From NCBI GenBank assembly GCA_937928405.1, contig CALFWZ010000054.1, positions 62,001 through 126,000 of the forward strand: a stretch of 64,000 nucleotides of DNA, read 5' to 3'. This document shows, piece by piece, positions 42,168-50,514 of this stretch. The translations under genes and the position numbers were made by a program. Within the stretch, counting starts at the first letter, position 1. Every line of letters begins with the position of its first letter. The notes under the pieces were generated by a model. It did not search any database. It was given only the letters and a program-made list of their open reading frames with translations, and was not told where the DNA came from. This stretch comes from an uncultured Saprospiraceae bacterium. Lineage in GTDB: Bacteria; Bacteroidota; Bacteroidia; Chitinophagales; Saprospiraceae.

Positions 42168-42944
42168 ATGGATACCATATCATTTACTATCGAAGACAAT
42201 ATCGCCTGGATTACGCTCAATCGACCCGACAAATACAATGCGGTCAATAGAGATCTAGCGCTAACGCTCCAAGAAGCACTTACCGTTGCACGTGACAATG
42301 AAACCGTCCGCGCCATTTATCTTACAGGTATCGGTAAAGCATTTTGTACCGGACAAGACATCGCCGAAATTGTAGACCCTGAAGGGCCAGATATCAATAA
42401 GATTGTTGGTGATCACTTTAATCCTATTGTGCAACTTATCCGTGAAATTGAAAAACCTATCGTAGCTGCGGTCAATGGAATCGCTGCGGGAGCAGGTGCG
42501 AATATAGCGCTCTGCTGTGATGTGGTCGTTGCCACTGAATCTGCCTATTTTTTACAAGCATTTAGTAAAATTGGTTTGATTCCTGATTCTGGTGGTACTT
42601 ATTTTTTACCTCGCTTGATTGGTTTTCAAAAAGCTTCAGCACTGATAATGTTGGCGGACAAAGTCTCTGCCGCCGAGGCTGAACGCATGGGGATGATCTA
42701 TCGCTTTTTTCCTGATGATAGTTTTGAAAATGAAGCCAAAGCCATTGTCAAAAAACTTGCCGGAATGCCTACGGCTGGACTTGGTTTGACTAAACGAGCC
42801 TTAAATTATTCAGTTCATAATGATCTGGATACCCAGCTCGGTATCGAAGAACAACTGCAAACTACCGCTGGTAATACCACTGATTATAAAGAAGGTATCA
42901 CCGCTTTTGTGGAAAAAAGAAAACCTACATTCACCGGAAAATAA
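42168..42944 (+). CDS. paaG: Enoyl-CoA hydratase/isomerase of the PaaG type
   Basis: A 258-residue crotonase. Motifs: LNRPDKYNAVNRDLA, AFCTGQDIAEIVDPEGP, AAVNGIAAGAGANIALCCDV (oxyanion hole), and AFSKIGLIPDSGGT with the catalytic aspartate. The C-terminus has GLGLTKRALNYSVHNDLDTQ and YKEGITAFVEKRKPTFTGK. The AGQD/DPxGP, IPDxGGT and FTGK features match PaaG, which isomerises the epoxide of phenylacetyl-CoA to an oxepin in the phenylacetate pathway. It is 8 bases before a 3-hydroxyacyl-CoA dehydrogenase gene, and a PaaY-like gene lies downstream. A general enoyl-CoA hydratase remains possible. Confidence 0.82.
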   Translation: MDTISFTIEDNIAWITLNRPDKYNAVNRDLALTLQEALTVARDNETVRAIYLTGIGKAFCTGQDIAEIVDPEGPDINKIVGDHFNPIVQLIREIEKPIVAAVNGIAAGAGANIALCCDVVVATESAYFLQAFSKIGLIPDSGGTYFLPRLIGFQKASALIMLADKVSAAEAERMGMIYRFFPDDSFENEAKAIVKKLAGMPTAGLGLTKRALNYSVHNDLDTQLGIEEQLQTTAGNTTDYKEGITAFVEKRKPTFTGK

Positions 42945-42952
42945 ATTTTATT

Positions 42953-44131
42953 GTGGAAAATAATATTACGATCACGGTGCTGGGAGCTGGTTCTATGGGG
43001 ACAGGGATTGCACAGGTGGCAGCTACTGCTGGCCATAAAGTAGTCCTCTATGACACTAATCCTGAGGCCCTCAAAAAAGCACAGGCTTTCATTCTAAAAA
43101 TGCTCAATCGGTCAGCCGAAAAGGGAAGAATCAGTGATGCGGATGCAAAAGCTATTTTTGGTCGACTATATCTAGCAGAAGATTTAGCAGCAGCTAAAGA
43201 CAGCGATTTAGTCATTGAAGCCATTATCGAAAATTTAGAAATAAAGCAATCTGTTTTTAAAAAATTAGAAAATCTTGTTAAGAATAATTGTATCCTAGCC
43301 TCCAATACTTCCTCCCTTTCCATTGCGAGTATCGCTGCGGCCTGTACGTATCCCGAAAGAGTGGTCGGTATTCACTTTTTTAATCCAGCGCCTTTGATGA
43401 AATTGGTAGAAATTATTCCTGCCATTCAGACGGATGATCAAGTACTAACCACCGCTCGAACTTGGATTGATGAGATGGGCAAACTGACCGTATTGGCCAA
43501 AGATACCCCAGGTTTTATTGTCAACCGAGTGGCGCGACCCTTCTATGGCGAAGCACTGCGTATCTTTGAAGAAGGTATCGCCGAACCAGCCACGATCGAT
43601 TGGGCGATGACGGAGATTGGAGGCTTTCGCATGGGACCGTTCACGTTAATGGATTATATCGGCAATGATATTAATTACACGGTGACGGCTACGGTATTTA
43701 AAGCTTTTTATTACGACCCCCGTTACCGTCCATCTTTTGTTCAACAACGATTGTCCGAAGCAGGTTACTTGGGCCGTAAAACGGGTAAAGGCTATTATGA
43801 ATATGGTGAAAATAGTGTGCGTCCTGAACCTAACAAAGATGCTGTTTTGGGAAAACAAATATTTTCACGTATCTTGGTTATGTTGATCAACGAAGCGGCG
43901 GATGCCCTGCATTTGCGGATCGCTAATCGAGCAGATATCGACCTAGCGATGACCAAAGGAGTTAATTATCCAAAAGGATTATTAGCTTGGGCTGATGAAA
44001 TCGGGATTGATAATTGTGTTAAACAAATCGATGCTTTATATGATGAATATCATGAAGATCGTTATCGTTGTAGTCCGTTATTGCGGCGAATGCAGCGTAA
44101 GGAAGAGACTTTTTTCGAACATATCGTCTAA
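42953..44131 (+). CDS. paaH: 3-hydroxyacyl-CoA dehydrogenase, probably PaaH-type
   Basis: A 392-residue enzyme. The start is GTG at 42953 (first residues MENNITITVLGAG). The NAD fold has GAGSMGTGIAQVAATAGHK (residues about 9-27). The catalytic histidine is in GIHFFNPAPLMKLVEI near residue 140, with the following glutamate. A first C-terminal helical domain covers about 185-285 and a shortened second one about 290-392. It oxidises 3-hydroxyacyl-CoA with NAD. It directly follows paaG, so a joint role in phenylacetate or fatty-acid beta-oxidation is likely. PaaH enzymes of proteobacteria are about 80 residues longer. Confidence 0.82.
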   Translation: MENNITITVLGAGSMGTGIAQVAATAGHKVVLYDTNPEALKKAQAFILKMLNRSAEKGRISDADAKAIFGRLYLAEDLAAAKDSDLVIEAIIENLEIKQSVFKKLENLVKNNCILASNTSSLSIASIAAACTYPERVVGIHFFNPAPLMKLVEIIPAIQTDDQVLTTARTWIDEMGKLTVLAKDTPGFIVNRVARPFYGEALRIFEEGIAEPATIDWAMTEIGGFRMGPFTLMDYIGNDINYTVTATVFKAFYYDPRYRPSFVQQRLSEAGYLGRKTGKGYYEYGENSVRPEPNKDAVLGKQIFSRILVMLINEAADALHLRIANRADIDLAMTKGVNYPKGLLAWADEIGIDNCVKQIDALYDEYHEDRYRCSPLLRRMQRKEETFFEHIV

Positions 44132-44202
44132 ATAATTGTATAATTACAAGGAAGTGGTTAATTTCATCTTCCTTAAATTTTAAAAAACTAAAATTAAATT
44201 TT

Positions 44203-44952
44203 ATGCGAGATTTTTTTAAATCCAATAATCCGTTAATCAAGGAGGAAACGCTGAATAATCAGACCGCGCAGCCCCTTGATTCAGAATTGGTCTACTCCGG
44301 TGACCTAATGACCGTCAATGGAGCGGTGAATAAAACATTTATGCTTTTTGGCGTTATGCTAGCCGCTTCTGTGATCGGTTGGATGTTTGCCAGTAAATTC
44401 TTAATGATTGGTGGAGTGATTGGTGGTGCGGTGATTAGCTTTATTACCGCTAAAAATCCATCTAAATCTCCGGTTTTTGCGCCGATCTTTGCGATTTGTG
44501 AAGGGTTGTTTGTAGGATCTATTTCATACATGTATAATTTTGTATTTGATGGAATTATTTTTCAGGCTGCGACCCTGACTTTCGGTATCTTATTTACGAT
44601 GTTGTTTTTATACAAAACAGGGATCATTAAGGTAACGGAGAAATTCCGTAGCATGGTGATGATGGCCGTTGGTGGTATTATGATCGTTTATGTGGTAGAA
44701 TTTGCGTTATCCATGTTTGGAATCGATGTACCTTTTTTACATGATCAATCGATGATTGGTATTGGTATCAGCTTGGTGATTGTAGGAGTCGCTTCTTTGA
44801 AATTAGCGGTCGATTTTGATGATTTTCACAAAGGAGAAAAGATGCGTACCCCTGCCTATATGGAATGGTATTTTGGAATGGGCTTACTGTTTACTTTGGT
44901 ATGGCTTTACTCTGAAATTCTATACTTATTATCTGCGTTTAGCGGAGATTAA
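44203..44952 (+). CDS. Bax inhibitor-1/YccA-family membrane protein
   Basis: A 249-residue protein with seven predicted membrane helices between residues 45 and 245, after a 40-residue soluble tail. The family pattern is seen in VNKTFMLFGVMLAASVIGWM, FAPIFAICEGLFVGSISYMY and the C-terminal AVDFDDFHKGEKMRTPAYME. BI-1/YccA-type proteins may leak calcium or modulate membrane proteases; the role here is unknown. It lies 71 bases after the dehydrogenase gene and ends in a terminator, so it may be part of that transcript. Confidence 0.88.
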   Translation: MRDFFKSNNPLIKEETLNNQTAQPLDSELVYSGDLMTVNGAVNKTFMLFGVMLAASVIGWMFASKFLMIGGVIGGAVISFITAKNPSKSPVFAPIFAICEGLFVGSISYMYNFVFDGIIFQAATLTFGILFTMLFLYKTGIIKVTEKFRSMVMMAVGGIMIVYVVEFALSMFGIDVPFLHDQSMIGIGISLVIVGVASLKLAVDFDDFHKGEKMRTPAYMEWYFGMGLLFTLVWLYSEILYLLSAFSGD

Positions 44953-44970
44953 TTAGAATTGCAGTAAAAT

Positions 44971-45014
44971 AAAAAAAACGGATGATGGTTCTAAGGATCG
45001 TTATCCGTTTTTTT
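44971..45014. terminator. Terminator after BI-1 family gene
   Basis: AAAAAAACGGAT and ATCCGTTTTTTT form a 12-bp stem with an inner GAT/ATC extension, ending in a T-run. It can work on both strands. Confidence 0.85.
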
Positions 45015-45065
45015 ATGATGGTCAGTTATTCTTCTACTTCTTTAGTCTAAAGCCTCAAGTGGTGA

Positions 45066-45168
45066 GAGGAATTTTAGAATTTTCCTTTCTGATTTGCGCA
45101 GGAAGAGAATGACCGAAGGGAAAGAATGACTAAGTAAATCAGAAATTCAAGAAAATACTAAAAACCTC
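45066..45168. repeat. Imperfect inverted repeat upstream of PaaY-like gene
   Basis: The left arm (45066-45095) begins gagg, ttttag, and ends tctgattt. The right arm (45136-45168) is its approximate complement. The word GAATGAC occurs twice in the spacer (45107-45113 and 45124-45130). It ends 14 bases before the PaaY-like start. Confidence 0.5.
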
Positions 45169-45181
45169 AAACTCAATATGT

Positions 45182-45778
45182 ATGTTCTACGCTTTCAAAG
45201 GCTTCCGTCCCGTTGTCGATCCTTCTTCTTTCGTTCATCCACAAGCTGCGGTTACTGGTAATGTCATTATTGGCAAAGATGTTTACATAGGACCTGGAGC
45301 TGCCATTCGAGGAGACTGGGGCGGAATTGTTATTGCTGATGGTTGTAATGTTCAGGAAAACTGTACGATCCATATGTTCCCAGGTATTACCGTCAAACTT
45401 GAAGAAGGTGCGCATATTGGACATGGGGCCATCATACACGGTGCCCACATCGGAGCTAATGTAATGGTCGGAATGAATGCCGTTATTATGGATAATGTGG
45501 TTTTAGGAGCTAATTCGATTATTGGTGCCCTCACTTTTGTCAAAGCCAATACGGTCATTCCTGAACGGAGCCTAGTAGTTGGTAATCCTGGAAAAGTAAT
45601 TCGGCAATTAACCGATGAGATGATTGCTTGGAAAACGAAGGGTACGCAGCTTTATCAAACCTTACCGGGTGATTGTTTTACGCATTTAGAAGCTTGTGAG
45701 CCATTACGAGAAATACCAGCGAATCGTCCAGATCAAGAGAGTTTATATAAGACTTGGAAGGAAATCAAAAAAGAGTGA
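45182..45778 (+). CDS. paaY: PaaY-like hexapeptide-repeat protein (gamma carbonic anhydrase family)
   Basis: A 198-residue left-handed beta-helix protein. Repeats run from residue about 20 to 125 (AAVTGNVIIGKDVYIGPGAA, GAHIGHGAIIHGAHIGANVM). The metal-type histidines are present in TIHMFPG and IGHGAIIHG. The C-terminal helix region (KTKGTQLYQTLPGDCFTHLE) is typical of PaaY, a thioesterase that rescues CoA in phenylacetate breakdown. It is near paaG and the paaH-like gene, which supports this call. The other family member, at 32780-33298, lacks the long C-terminal part. Confidence 0.8.
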   Translation: MFYAFKGFRPVVDPSSFVHPQAAVTGNVIIGKDVYIGPGAAIRGDWGGIVIADGCNVQENCTIHMFPGITVKLEEGAHIGHGAIIHGAHIGANVMVGMNAVIMDNVVLGANSIIGALTFVKANTVIPERSLVVGNPGKVIRQLTDEMIAWKTKGTQLYQTLPGDCFTHLEACEPLREIPANRPDQESLYKTWKEIKKE

Positions 45779-45841
45779 GAAGAGATGAATTATCAAATTT
45801 CAGCGCGTCATAGACATGAAAAATTAAGCTATCTTTAGGTT

Positions 45842-46918
45842 ATGATCCTTACCAAGTTGAATAAATCCGATTATTTAATCCTAATAGTATATTTTGTGTT
45901 GTTTGCACTTGTCGATTCGTATGATCATACTTTTCATTTTGATAAAGTTACTTATACATTCATCAAACCTGATGGCTCCTCATACACTCAAGAGAATACA
46001 AGTCCCCCGCTTCTAGGATATCTTATTGGAGTTCCTATTTCTGTTATGAGTACCCTGTTCATTGTTGGAATTTTTTTTACATGGTTGATTCCAAAGTTTT
46101 TAATAGAGACAAAAAAGTACTTTGTGTTTGTTGTGCTTGGTATTCTAGTATTAGTAGGTTTTGGAATTTTTAGAATTACCATTTTGCACTGGGCGGACAA
46201 TGTCCCTTGGCAAGTTTATCCACCCGTATTTGATTTAATTATTAAAAGCCTTAATACTAGTGTGTCTACTGCTGGCTTTCCTTTGGGGATTCTTTTGACA
46301 AAAAAATATTTTGAGTCTCAAATTCAAATTAGTCAAATTCAAAAAAAACAGAAAGAAAGTGAACTTAAATTATTGCAAGCACAATTAAGTCCTCATTTTT
46401 TATTCAACAATCTAAATACCCTTGATGCTTTAATTGACACAAAACCTAAGCAGGCGAAAAAATATATCACTCATCTTTCAGAGTTATACCGATATTTAAT
46501 TAACACCAAGGATAAAGAGGTTGTGTTATTAAAGGAAGAACTGTCCATGATTAAAAATTACTTCTATTTAATAGAAACACGTTTTGGTGATGTTTACTCA
46601 TTCAGTATTATTGGAAATCATATGACAGGTACCCAATATTTACCTGTAGGTGCACTACAAATTTTAATTGAAAACGTAGTAAAACACAACCGAACTTCCA
46701 TGGGTAAACCAATAAAAACAACCATTCTAGTTGAAAGCCAGCAAATTATTGTGACAAATAATAAAGCAGAAATTTCAAAAAAACAAGAATCTTTTGGAAC
46801 AGGATTGGAAAATTTACAGGAACGATATGCGTTACTTTTCGACAAAGAAATTAAGATAACTAATAGTGAATTTGAATTTCAGGTATCCATTCCACTTATT
46901 GAATTACTTTCTTTATGA
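45842..46918 (+). CDS. LytS-type sensor histidine kinase
   Basis: A 358-residue kinase. Four predicted membrane helices (about 12-30, 56-82, 93-117, 125-150) are followed by a short coiled segment (FESQIQISQIQKKQKESELK) and a His_kinase domain. The phospho-accepting histidine is in LSPHFLFNNLNTLDAL near residue 185. The ATP-binding part has QILIENVVKHNRTSMGKP near 280 and FGTGLENLQERY near 325. No sensor domain outside the membrane is visible, so the stimulus is unknown. It is 3 bases before its regulator. TATCTTTA at 45830-45837 is a near-consensus -7 element. Confidence 0.9.
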   Translation: MILTKLNKSDYLILIVYFVLFALVDSYDHTFHFDKVTYTFIKPDGSSYTQENTSPPLLGYLIGVPISVMSTLFIVGIFFTWLIPKFLIETKKYFVFVVLGILVLVGFGIFRITILHWADNVPWQVYPPVFDLIIKSLNTSVSTAGFPLGILLTKKYFESQIQISQIQKKQKESELKLLQAQLSPHFLFNNLNTLDALIDTKPKQAKKYITHLSELYRYLINTKDKEVVLLKEELSMIKNYFYLIETRFGDVYSFSIIGNHMTGTQYLPVGALQILIENVVKHNRTSMGKPIKTTILVESQQIIVTNNKAEISKKQESFGTGLENLQERYALLFDKEIKITNSEFEFQVSIPLIELLSL

Positions 46919-46921
46919 CTT

Positions 46922-47692
46922 ATGAATATATTATTATTAGAAGATGAAATTCCTGCTTTTGAAAAACTTTTGCAGTATTTAAAAGCATATTTTCAAAATG
47001 AATTGAATTATGATTGGGCACGTACAGTTGCTGAAGGAAAAAAGTATTTACTACAAAAAAGTGACTATGATTTTATTTTATCTGATATAGAGTTATTAGA
47101 TGGTACTTGTTTCGATTTGTTCAAAGAAGTAACTATCACCTGCCCCATAATATTCTGCTCTGCTTATGATGAATATTTATTTGAGGCTTTTAATACCAAT
47201 GGTATCGCTTATGTCCTAAAACCTTATTCCAAAGAAGACTTGCAAGCAGCATTTACTAAATACAATACGCTATTTGAAAATTATAAATACAAAGGATTTG
47301 ACCATAAGATGATGGATGAATTTATAGAAATGTTGCAGAAAAAAAGAGAAAACTATAAAGACAGATTTGTAATTAAAACTACTCGTGGTATACATCTATT
47401 GAAGGTAAAAGAAATTAGTTTAATAGAGGCTGCTGGTACCTTTTGCAAATTGATAGATCATAAGGGAAAAACTCATTTACTATCCCAAAATATTGGCGTA
47501 CTTATAGAATTATTGAATCCAAGATTTTTTTTTCGCATTAACAGAAGTCAAATTGTCAACATTGATTACATAGAATCAATGGAGAACCATTTTAAGAATA
47601 GACTATTGGTACAAATGAAAGGTGCTAAAGATAAAGTTCTTACGAGTTCTAAGGTTACCGCACGATTTAGAACGTGGTTAGAGACCCAATAA
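46922..47692 (+). CDS. LytTR-family response regulator
   Basis: A 256-residue regulator. The receiver domain covers about 1-115, with the phosphoacceptor aspartate in FILSDIELLDG (about residue 54) and the lysine in YVLKPYS (about 101). A linker and a LytTR DNA-binding domain follow (about 148-256: RFVIKTTRGIHLLKVKEISL, EAAGTFCKLID, FFFRINRSQIVNIDYIES). It is co-transcribed with the LytS-type kinase. LytTR proteins bind direct repeats upstream of target genes; the targets are not evident here. The palindrome after this gene may regulate the protease gene. Confidence 0.92.
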   Translation: MNILLLEDEIPAFEKLLQYLKAYFQNELNYDWARTVAEGKKYLLQKSDYDFILSDIELLDGTCFDLFKEVTITCPIIFCSAYDEYLFEAFNTNGIAYVLKPYSKEDLQAAFTKYNTLFENYKYKGFDHKMMDEFIEMLQKKRENYKDRFVIKTTRGIHLLKVKEISLIEAAGTFCKLIDHKGKTHLLSQNIGVLIELLNPRFFFRINRSQIVNIDYIESMENHFKNRLLVQMKGAKDKVLTSSKVTARFRTWLETQ

Positions 47693-47773
47693 TTGGAATT
47701 TACTTTATTCATTTTTTCACCTCTTTGGTTCTTATTTTGACCTGTTTCATTCATTTTCATTTTCAATACAATA

Positions 47774-47794
47774 TGGTAAAAAGTAGTTTTACCA
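47774..47794. promoter_or_regulatory. Perfect palindrome upstream of the protease gene
   Basis: TGGTAAAA (47774-47781) and TTTTACCA (47787-47794) are exact inverted repeats with a 5-base spacer. It ends about 20 bases before the protease ATG, has no T-run and is therefore a better operator than terminator. Confidence 0.5.
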
Positions 47795-47814
47795 CTAGTT
47801 ATACAAAATGATAT

Positions 47815-48996
47815 ATGATGATGAAGAAAATAAAATACTTTCTAATCTTAATGATTGGTTTATGTTCATGTAATATTCAGGGACAGAGTAAGCAGATAGG
47901 AGAAATTCCATTTATAATTGACGAGGCTGGGTTTATTATAATAGAATTAAAGATTAATCAAAAAAGCGTCTCCAACTTCATTTTAGATACTGGAGCATCA
48001 GGAACAGTTTTAGATGATGACATCGCTACTCAGTTGAATTTGAGTTTTAAAGACGGTGAGTTTAGGTCTACCGGATCCAATGGAACGGTGAGTAATTTAA
48101 AAAAAACAACCGAACAGAAAATTTCTATTACTGAGAAAGTAGTATTAAAAGGAATTGAATTTTCAGTGATGGACTTATCTTTTTTAGGTGAAATTAACGG
48201 TATCATTGGATTTGATTTATTTAGAAATTTTGTTTCTCAAATCAACTTCGATACGAGCAAGATTATTTTTTATAAAAAGAAAGGAAAACCAAATAGAGAT
48301 GGGTATCAAGCAGTGAAATTTGTGGAAACTTATTGCACACCAGAAATTGACGTTTCTTTTTCATTAGAGAATGGAGAGACGTTTAACGGAAAAGTGCTAT
48401 TTGATACAGGTAATTTAGCATATCCGCTTATTATAAACACTCCTTATAAAACAAAATATAACCTACCATCAAAATTCAAATCTTTGATCCCGGTAGAAGG
48501 AAGAGGTATTCATTCAAAAAGCCAATCAGAAAAAGGGATAATCAAATCATTAAAGCTGGGTAAATTCGAGTTAGGAGAGATGACCGTATCATTATCAAAC
48601 GCAGAGAATGGGGTGTTGTCGCGAGAAGGATATATGGGAATTATTGGGCTAGAATACATTAGTAAATTCAACATAATTATAGACTATCACCGCAAAAAAA
48701 TTCATTTAAAACCAAATAATTCATTTTTGAATCCTTTTGAATTCCCTTTAAGCGGAATTGGTTTAGAAGAAGAAAATAATGAAATTATAATTAAAACAGT
48801 TTCCAAAATTAGTGATGCCTATAAGCAAGGATTAAGAAAAGGGCAGCGACTTGTGTCTATCAATGGTATAGAAGGAAGAAATAGATATTTTTATAAAAGT
48901 CTATTGAAAAATAAAGGGGAAGAGGTTACCATAGTTGTAAGATTAGAAAACGAAGAATTGAAAACAGTCAAAATCATATTAAAGCGAATAATTTGA
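47815..48996 (+). CDS. Retropepsin-like aspartyl protease with PDZ domain
   Basis: A 393-residue secreted or membrane-attached protein. A signal peptide with a lipoprotein-like cysteine (LMIGLCSCNIQG) is near residue 20. The first catalytic aspartate lies in FILDTGASGTVLDDD (about residue 58). A second DTG appears in VLFDTGNLAYPLIINT (about 200), so the two lobes sit in one chain. A C-terminal PDZ domain spans about 310-393 (AYKQGLRKGQRLVSINGIEG). It is downstream of the LytS/LytTR pair but has its own upstream gap. Its substrate is unknown. Confidence 0.85.
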   Translation: MMMKKIKYFLILMIGLCSCNIQGQSKQIGEIPFIIDEAGFIIIELKINQKSVSNFILDTGASGTVLDDDIATQLNLSFKDGEFRSTGSNGTVSNLKKTTEQKISITEKVVLKGIEFSVMDLSFLGEINGIIGFDLFRNFVSQINFDTSKIIFYKKKGKPNRDGYQAVKFVETYCTPEIDVSFSLENGETFNGKVLFDTGNLAYPLIINTPYKTKYNLPSKFKSLIPVEGRGIHSKSQSEKGIIKSLKLGKFELGEMTVSLSNAENGVLSREGYMGIIGLEYISKFNIIIDYHRKKIHLKPNNSFLNPFEFPLSGIGLEEENNEIIIKTVSKISDAYKQGLRKGQRLVSINGIEGRNRYFYKSLLKNKGEEVTIVVRLENEELKTVKIILKRII

Positions 48997-49429
48997 TAAG
49001 GAATCAAAGCTATAATCGTGGTGTAGCATGGCAACTCCAAAAGAATACCTCCTTATTGACTTTCTATTGATTTACCTATAACTTGAGGCTGAGAAACGTT
49101 TTCATATCCCCACCTATCTCCCACCTCACCCAGGATATCATAAATGAAGTAGATTGTTCTAAGAAAATTTTAAAATCCCTCCATATTATCAGGTATAATT
49201 GATAATACCTAGATTTCCCCTTTCCTCCGCAAAACCTCAAATGTTCCTTTTTTGATTACAAAATTACTATTTAAGAATAATAAGTTTATATGTTTTTGTG
49301 TTTAAATTCAGATAAAATGCAATAATTTTAAAACAATTTTTGTTTTATTCGCAAATTGTTTTTAAATTGCAGTGTAATCAAACTGTTTTTTAGCTTTTGT
49401 AAGCCTAAAACAAACAAAAAGATTAAAAT
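48997..49429. other. Intergenic gap with alternative hairpins
   Basis: A 433-base gap without a credible gene. It holds TATTATCA (49184-49191) with TGATAATA (49200-49207), and overlapping it AGGTAT with ATACCT (about 49191-49210), so two hairpins exclude each other. The last 100 bases are AT-rich with AAATTG/CAATTT words and probably contain the promoter of the AntA-like gene. Confidence 0.45.
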
Positions 49430-50242
49430 ATGGAACTTCAATTATTAGTAAGCAAAAAAGGAACACAGGTAGTCACTGCCACTAATTTGCACGCCTCTCT
49501 CAAACTTCCAGCTCACAAATACAACAAAAATGTAGAGCATTGGCTAAAAGATGTATACGCCTTTCAGGATGATATCCGACAGCCACAGGAATTAAAGGAT
49601 TTTGCCATCAAAACCATGCAGCATAGTAAACTGAAAGATTACTATATTTCATTGGAAATGGCTCGCCTAATTACGCTAAGTTCTGATAGTCCCGTTAAGC
49701 AAATGTGTGCTAAGTTGATTCTGAGTCATGAGCAGAAGGGAAAAGAAAAAGAAGGGACGACTGAACGTCTTACCAAAGATCAGGTATTGGCGGTTATCGA
49801 ACTGACCAAAGTTATGGGCTTGATCTCCTGCCAGAAATCAGTCGAAAAAGAACACCAACGCTCTTTTGGTGCCAACAGTAACGCCTATAAGTGGTGGCAG
49901 TATCGTGCCGGGTTACTCGGTTACTCTGTTCAAGAGCTGAAGGAGAAAATGGAAGAGGTCGGTAACAACTATAAAAATCAAACAGTACTCAAAATGCTAT
50001 TTAAATTGGATAAATATGAAATTATCCGAATGGCAGTCATTGATTTATTTGTCGCATTAGGTAAACCAAAAGAATATGCCAAGGATATGGGCGATCTGGC
50101 CAAGGCCTTTGCTCGAGAAATGAAAGTGGAAATCTGGGACGACCGCAAGGCAAGTCTACCGCTTTACACGCCCGAAGTAAACCTCGGATTAGTCAACGAT
50201 ATCAAAGACATGAATCGAACAGGACTCTTAAGTCTCTGGTAG
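49430..50242 (+). CDS. AntA/antirepressor-like DNA-binding protein
   Basis: A 270-residue soluble protein. The N-terminal half (residues about 1-105) resembles the phage AntA antirepressor fold: VVTATNLHASLKL, HWLKDVYAF, DYYISLEMARLITLSS, VKQMCAKLILSHEQ. A second region covers about 120-250 (TKDQVLAVIELTKVMGLISC, AYKWWQYRAGLLGY, DKYEIIRMAVIDLFVALGK), with a conserved-looking tail GLLSLW. The gene is not in a phage context here; similar proteins occur widely in Bacteroidota, so it is likely a domesticated regulator. It precedes parE, separated by a terminator. Confidence 0.65.
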   Translation: MELQLLVSKKGTQVVTATNLHASLKLPAHKYNKNVEHWLKDVYAFQDDIRQPQELKDFAIKTMQHSKLKDYYISLEMARLITLSSDSPVKQMCAKLILSHEQKGKEKEGTTERLTKDQVLAVIELTKVMGLISCQKSVEKEHQRSFGANSNAYKWWQYRAGLLGYSVQELKEKMEEVGNNYKNQTVLKMLFKLDKYEIIRMAVIDLFVALGKPKEYAKDMGDLAKAFAREMKVEIWDDRKASLPLYTPEVNLGLVNDIKDMNRTGLLSLW

Positions 50243-50320
50243 GGGCAACATTAAAAGTAAAGACAACTCACTTAAAAACGATTCACGAATTGTCTCTGTC
50301 TCTAAAAAGAATTATCTCTG

Positions 50321-50361
50321 AAAGAAACCGGAACGAAATACCCTCTCGTTCCGGTCTCTTT
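50321..50361 (+). terminator. Terminator after AntA-like gene
   Basis: ACCGGAACGA (50327-50336) and TCGTTCCGGT (50346-50355) form a 10-bp perfect stem, extended to about 16 bp with one mismatch, with a 9-nt loop. The tail (ctcttta) is only partly T-rich. Confidence 0.7.
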
Positions 50362-50438
50362 ATTCAAGCTTTTCTATTTTAACTATTTAACCCATCTTCC
50401 CGCATTAACTTAAACTTTTTTAAGTCATCGGATATCTT

Positions 50439-50446
50439 TACTTTTG
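50439..50446 (+). promoter_or_regulatory. -7 element of parE
   Basis: TACTTTTG is an exact TAnnTTTG match 68 bases before the ATG at 50515. The -33 element is weak. Confidence 0.5.
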
Positions 50447-50514
50447 TAGTATAGTTTTGGCCGAACGGGAGATTATAACACATAATCATTTAACATCATT
50501 TCAAAACTAACTTT

